NCBI GenBank assembly: GCA_001939145.1
Contig: LSRX01000082.1
Span: 1,058,949 to 1,122,948, forward strand
Direction: 5' to 3'
DNA length: 64,000 bases
DNA from: Symbiodinium microadriaticum
Lineage: Eukaryota > Sar > Dinophyceae > Suessiales > Symbiodiniaceae
Shown one piece after another: positions 62,546 through 64,000 of the stretch; within the stretch, counting starts at the first letter, position 1, and every line of letters starts with the position of its first letter. Under the pieces are notes generated by a model. The model did no database searches. It saw nothing but the letters and a program-made list of their open reading frames with translations, and was not told where the DNA came from. Both the position numbers and the translations under genes were made by a program.

Positions 62546-63061
62546 CAAAGTCCCTTGGCTTTGCCGCACGGTGCATGCCGAACTACTACTTGCTCTGCAG
62601 GGGCCCTAATTGGCAGAATCGGCGCAGACTGTGCAGCGTTCATTTCACGTTGGTGGCTTTGTCCCGTTCTCAAGGTGCTACCCTCGGGGTCGCTGCTCTT
62701 TGTCTCGTATTCTGCAGGAAGTGAGGCTCAGCATCGCATCGTTCCACTCTCCGCAGTCCTCGAGCTGATCGCGCCTCCACGCTCCGTGTGCTCCCTCCTT
62801 CGCTGCTTCCCTGGGCCCGACCTAAGTCATGCCTTCACGTCGCCGGCCCGCCTCACATCGTCGCACGTAGTGGGCTGCTGCAGCCTTGAGAAGGCTGTGG
62901 CACCCTGCCTGGATTCTAGATCCGAGCCGAGATGCCGGGAGTAAAAGTTGCTTTGCAAAGCAGTCCAGGAATGACCGGGTTCAGTGGTGGGCGTGGCCGG
63001 GGCTGGGTGTGTGTGGGTGGGTGATGGTGGGTGGGTATGACTCGCGGTTTCAAATCAAGGC
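62546..63061. other. Unresolved region after the HIT/BTB gene
   Basis: Frames 62437-62724 and 62555-62944 have fairly normal composition and may hold further exons of the HIT/BTB gene, but I see no motif. A GT-rich stretch lies at about 63000-63040. Confidence 0.35.
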
Positions 63062-63178
63062 ACTTTCGCTGCGATTGTGCATGCTGCGTCGCCAGGAGCG
63101 CGGACCCTTTGACTTAGTCGTTGCTGCAGACTGCGTGATGGTGGCCCCGGCGGCATTTCAGCTCGCGATGGGGCTGTA
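63062..63178 (+). pseudogene. Possible exon of a METTL21-type methyltransferase (Methyltransf_16)
   Basis: The end of a frame reads ALSLRLCMLRRQERGPFDLV, then VAADCVM. The FDLVVAADCV block is the hallmark after motif III of the METTL21/Methyltransf_16 family. A GT donor could follow GACTGC. Only about 35 residues, with no other family motif in view, so it is either one exon of a gene continuing outside or a fragment. Confidence 0.3.
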
Positions 63179-63837
63179 AACTAGCGCCTCAGAAGCTTGC
63201 GTCGCTCGTGGTCTAAGGGCCGACCTGATAGCAGCAAATTACAACCGTTCCGTATCTTGTGGAACATTGACAGAGGTGTTCCCTTGCCCTAGGCTTGCTT
63301 GGCCTTAAGAACCGAGCTCATGCCCAAAGCTCTCAGCCCAACTTCGTTTTTTGTGGTCTGCGGAAGATCTTTGAGCAGCAGCAGCATCAGCACACAAGGA
63401 CAGGACAGAGCCTGTTTCGGGCAAATCAAGCAACCGAGGCGCTGCCGCCGTCGAGTGCTGAGCTGTGATATTGCGGGAGCTCGAAAGTGCAGTAGTAAAA
63501 CTGTCCCATGTCACATCCGACGATTTAGGTGCGGCCCCATGTGGTCCGAAACTCAAGCCGACATGACATTTTTTCCTTCCTTAACTTGATGAAGCATCGT
63601 CCGAGGCGGGCGATGGGTGCAACAGCCTGTCCGCCTGATGCGTTGCCTGGGACACAGCCCCGGATGGGACGAAACAAGTTGTTTTGAAAACCAACCACTA
63701 AAAGACAACAGGGATACATGCATAATTCATAGATGTATATGATGTATACATGTACACGTGCATACAGTCATAAATGCATGCATGCATGCTCACACACAAT
63801 AGCGATAACACTGTCAATATTAGTAGTTATAACAATA
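63179..63837. other. No recognisable gene
   Basis: Nothing identified on either strand; ATGCATGC and ATGTATAC words near 63720-63790. Confidence 0.5.
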
Positions 63838-63875
63838 CCACTACCTCTACTACGAGTAGTAGTACTAGTAGCAGC

Positions 63876-63910
<35 letters not shown>

Positions 63911-63919
63911 CAGCAGCAG

Positions 63920-63999
<80 letters not shown>

Positions 64000-64000
64000 T
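63838..64000. repeat. (AGT)n microsatellite to the window end
   Basis: Mostly pure AGT/AGC triplets, continuing past the window. Confidence 0.97.

Overview
The window looks like nuclear DNA of a dinoflagellate, most likely close to Symbiodiniaceae. The reasons are: a 14-base match to the 3' part of the dinoflagellate spliced leader (CATTTTGGCTCAAG) in both copies of a retroelement repeat; introns that need GC donors and AG|G acceptors to keep frame; degenerate TTTAGGG-type tracts; long simple repeats; and retroelement polyproteins of a type I recall from Symbiodinium predicted proteomes. Host genes are few, all on the + strand, and separated by kilobases with no recognisable coding. Three N runs (11408-12397, 39066-39316, 49650-49886) and five single-N joins interrupt the assembly. 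No homology search was possible; family calls rest on motifs read by eye.

Layout. 2-2098: 3' end of a non-LTR retrotransposon (reverse transcriptase, then C2H2 fingers after an in-frame TGA). 2.1-15.8 kb: no recognisable gene. 15.8-16.2 kb: RNase H scrap of another retroelement. 16.7-17.4 kb: a 230-bp direct repeat pair. 18.5-20.5 kb: intronless 657-aa glycosyltransferase-like gene. 21.1-22.5 kb: two-exon SMYD-like SET methyltransferase lacking a MYND finger. 25.6-26.7 kb: SECIS-binding protein 2-like gene (selenoprotein synthesis), followed by a frame-broken coiled-coil region. 30.2-34.6 kb: five-exon SETD/RuBisCO-methyltransferase-like gene whose introns hold an inverted-repeat element, microsatellites and tandem splice acceptors. 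36.0-37.2 kb: decayed HIT-like gene, a paralogue of the HIT plus BTB/T1 gene at 61.0-62.5 kb.

Between the two HIT paralogues lie two large decayed retroelements. The first (39808-48382) is DIRS-like: tyrosine recombinase, CCCH fingers, gag, reverse transcriptase and RNase H pieces between 102-bp direct repeats that carry the spliced-leader relict. The second (49889-60759) is Ty1/copia-like: gag, zinc ribbon, protease, accessory domains, integrase, reverse transcriptase and RNase H between 95-bp TG...CA repeats with a purine-rich tract before the 3' copy. Its gag is split by a foldback insertion full of TTTAGGG-like repeats.

Most interesting: both unrelated retroelements carry a small Cys-(X)n-His-Arg loop domain (HCMAGRHRA and CSQSRHRSV) that resembles Cys-based phosphatase or RapZ C-terminal loops, and the copia element adds an Arg/Ser-rich SR-type segment directly after it. 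These look like accessory domains of dinoflagellate retroelements. The spliced-leader relict inside the DIRS-like terminal repeats suggests that trans-splicing is tied to that element's life cycle.
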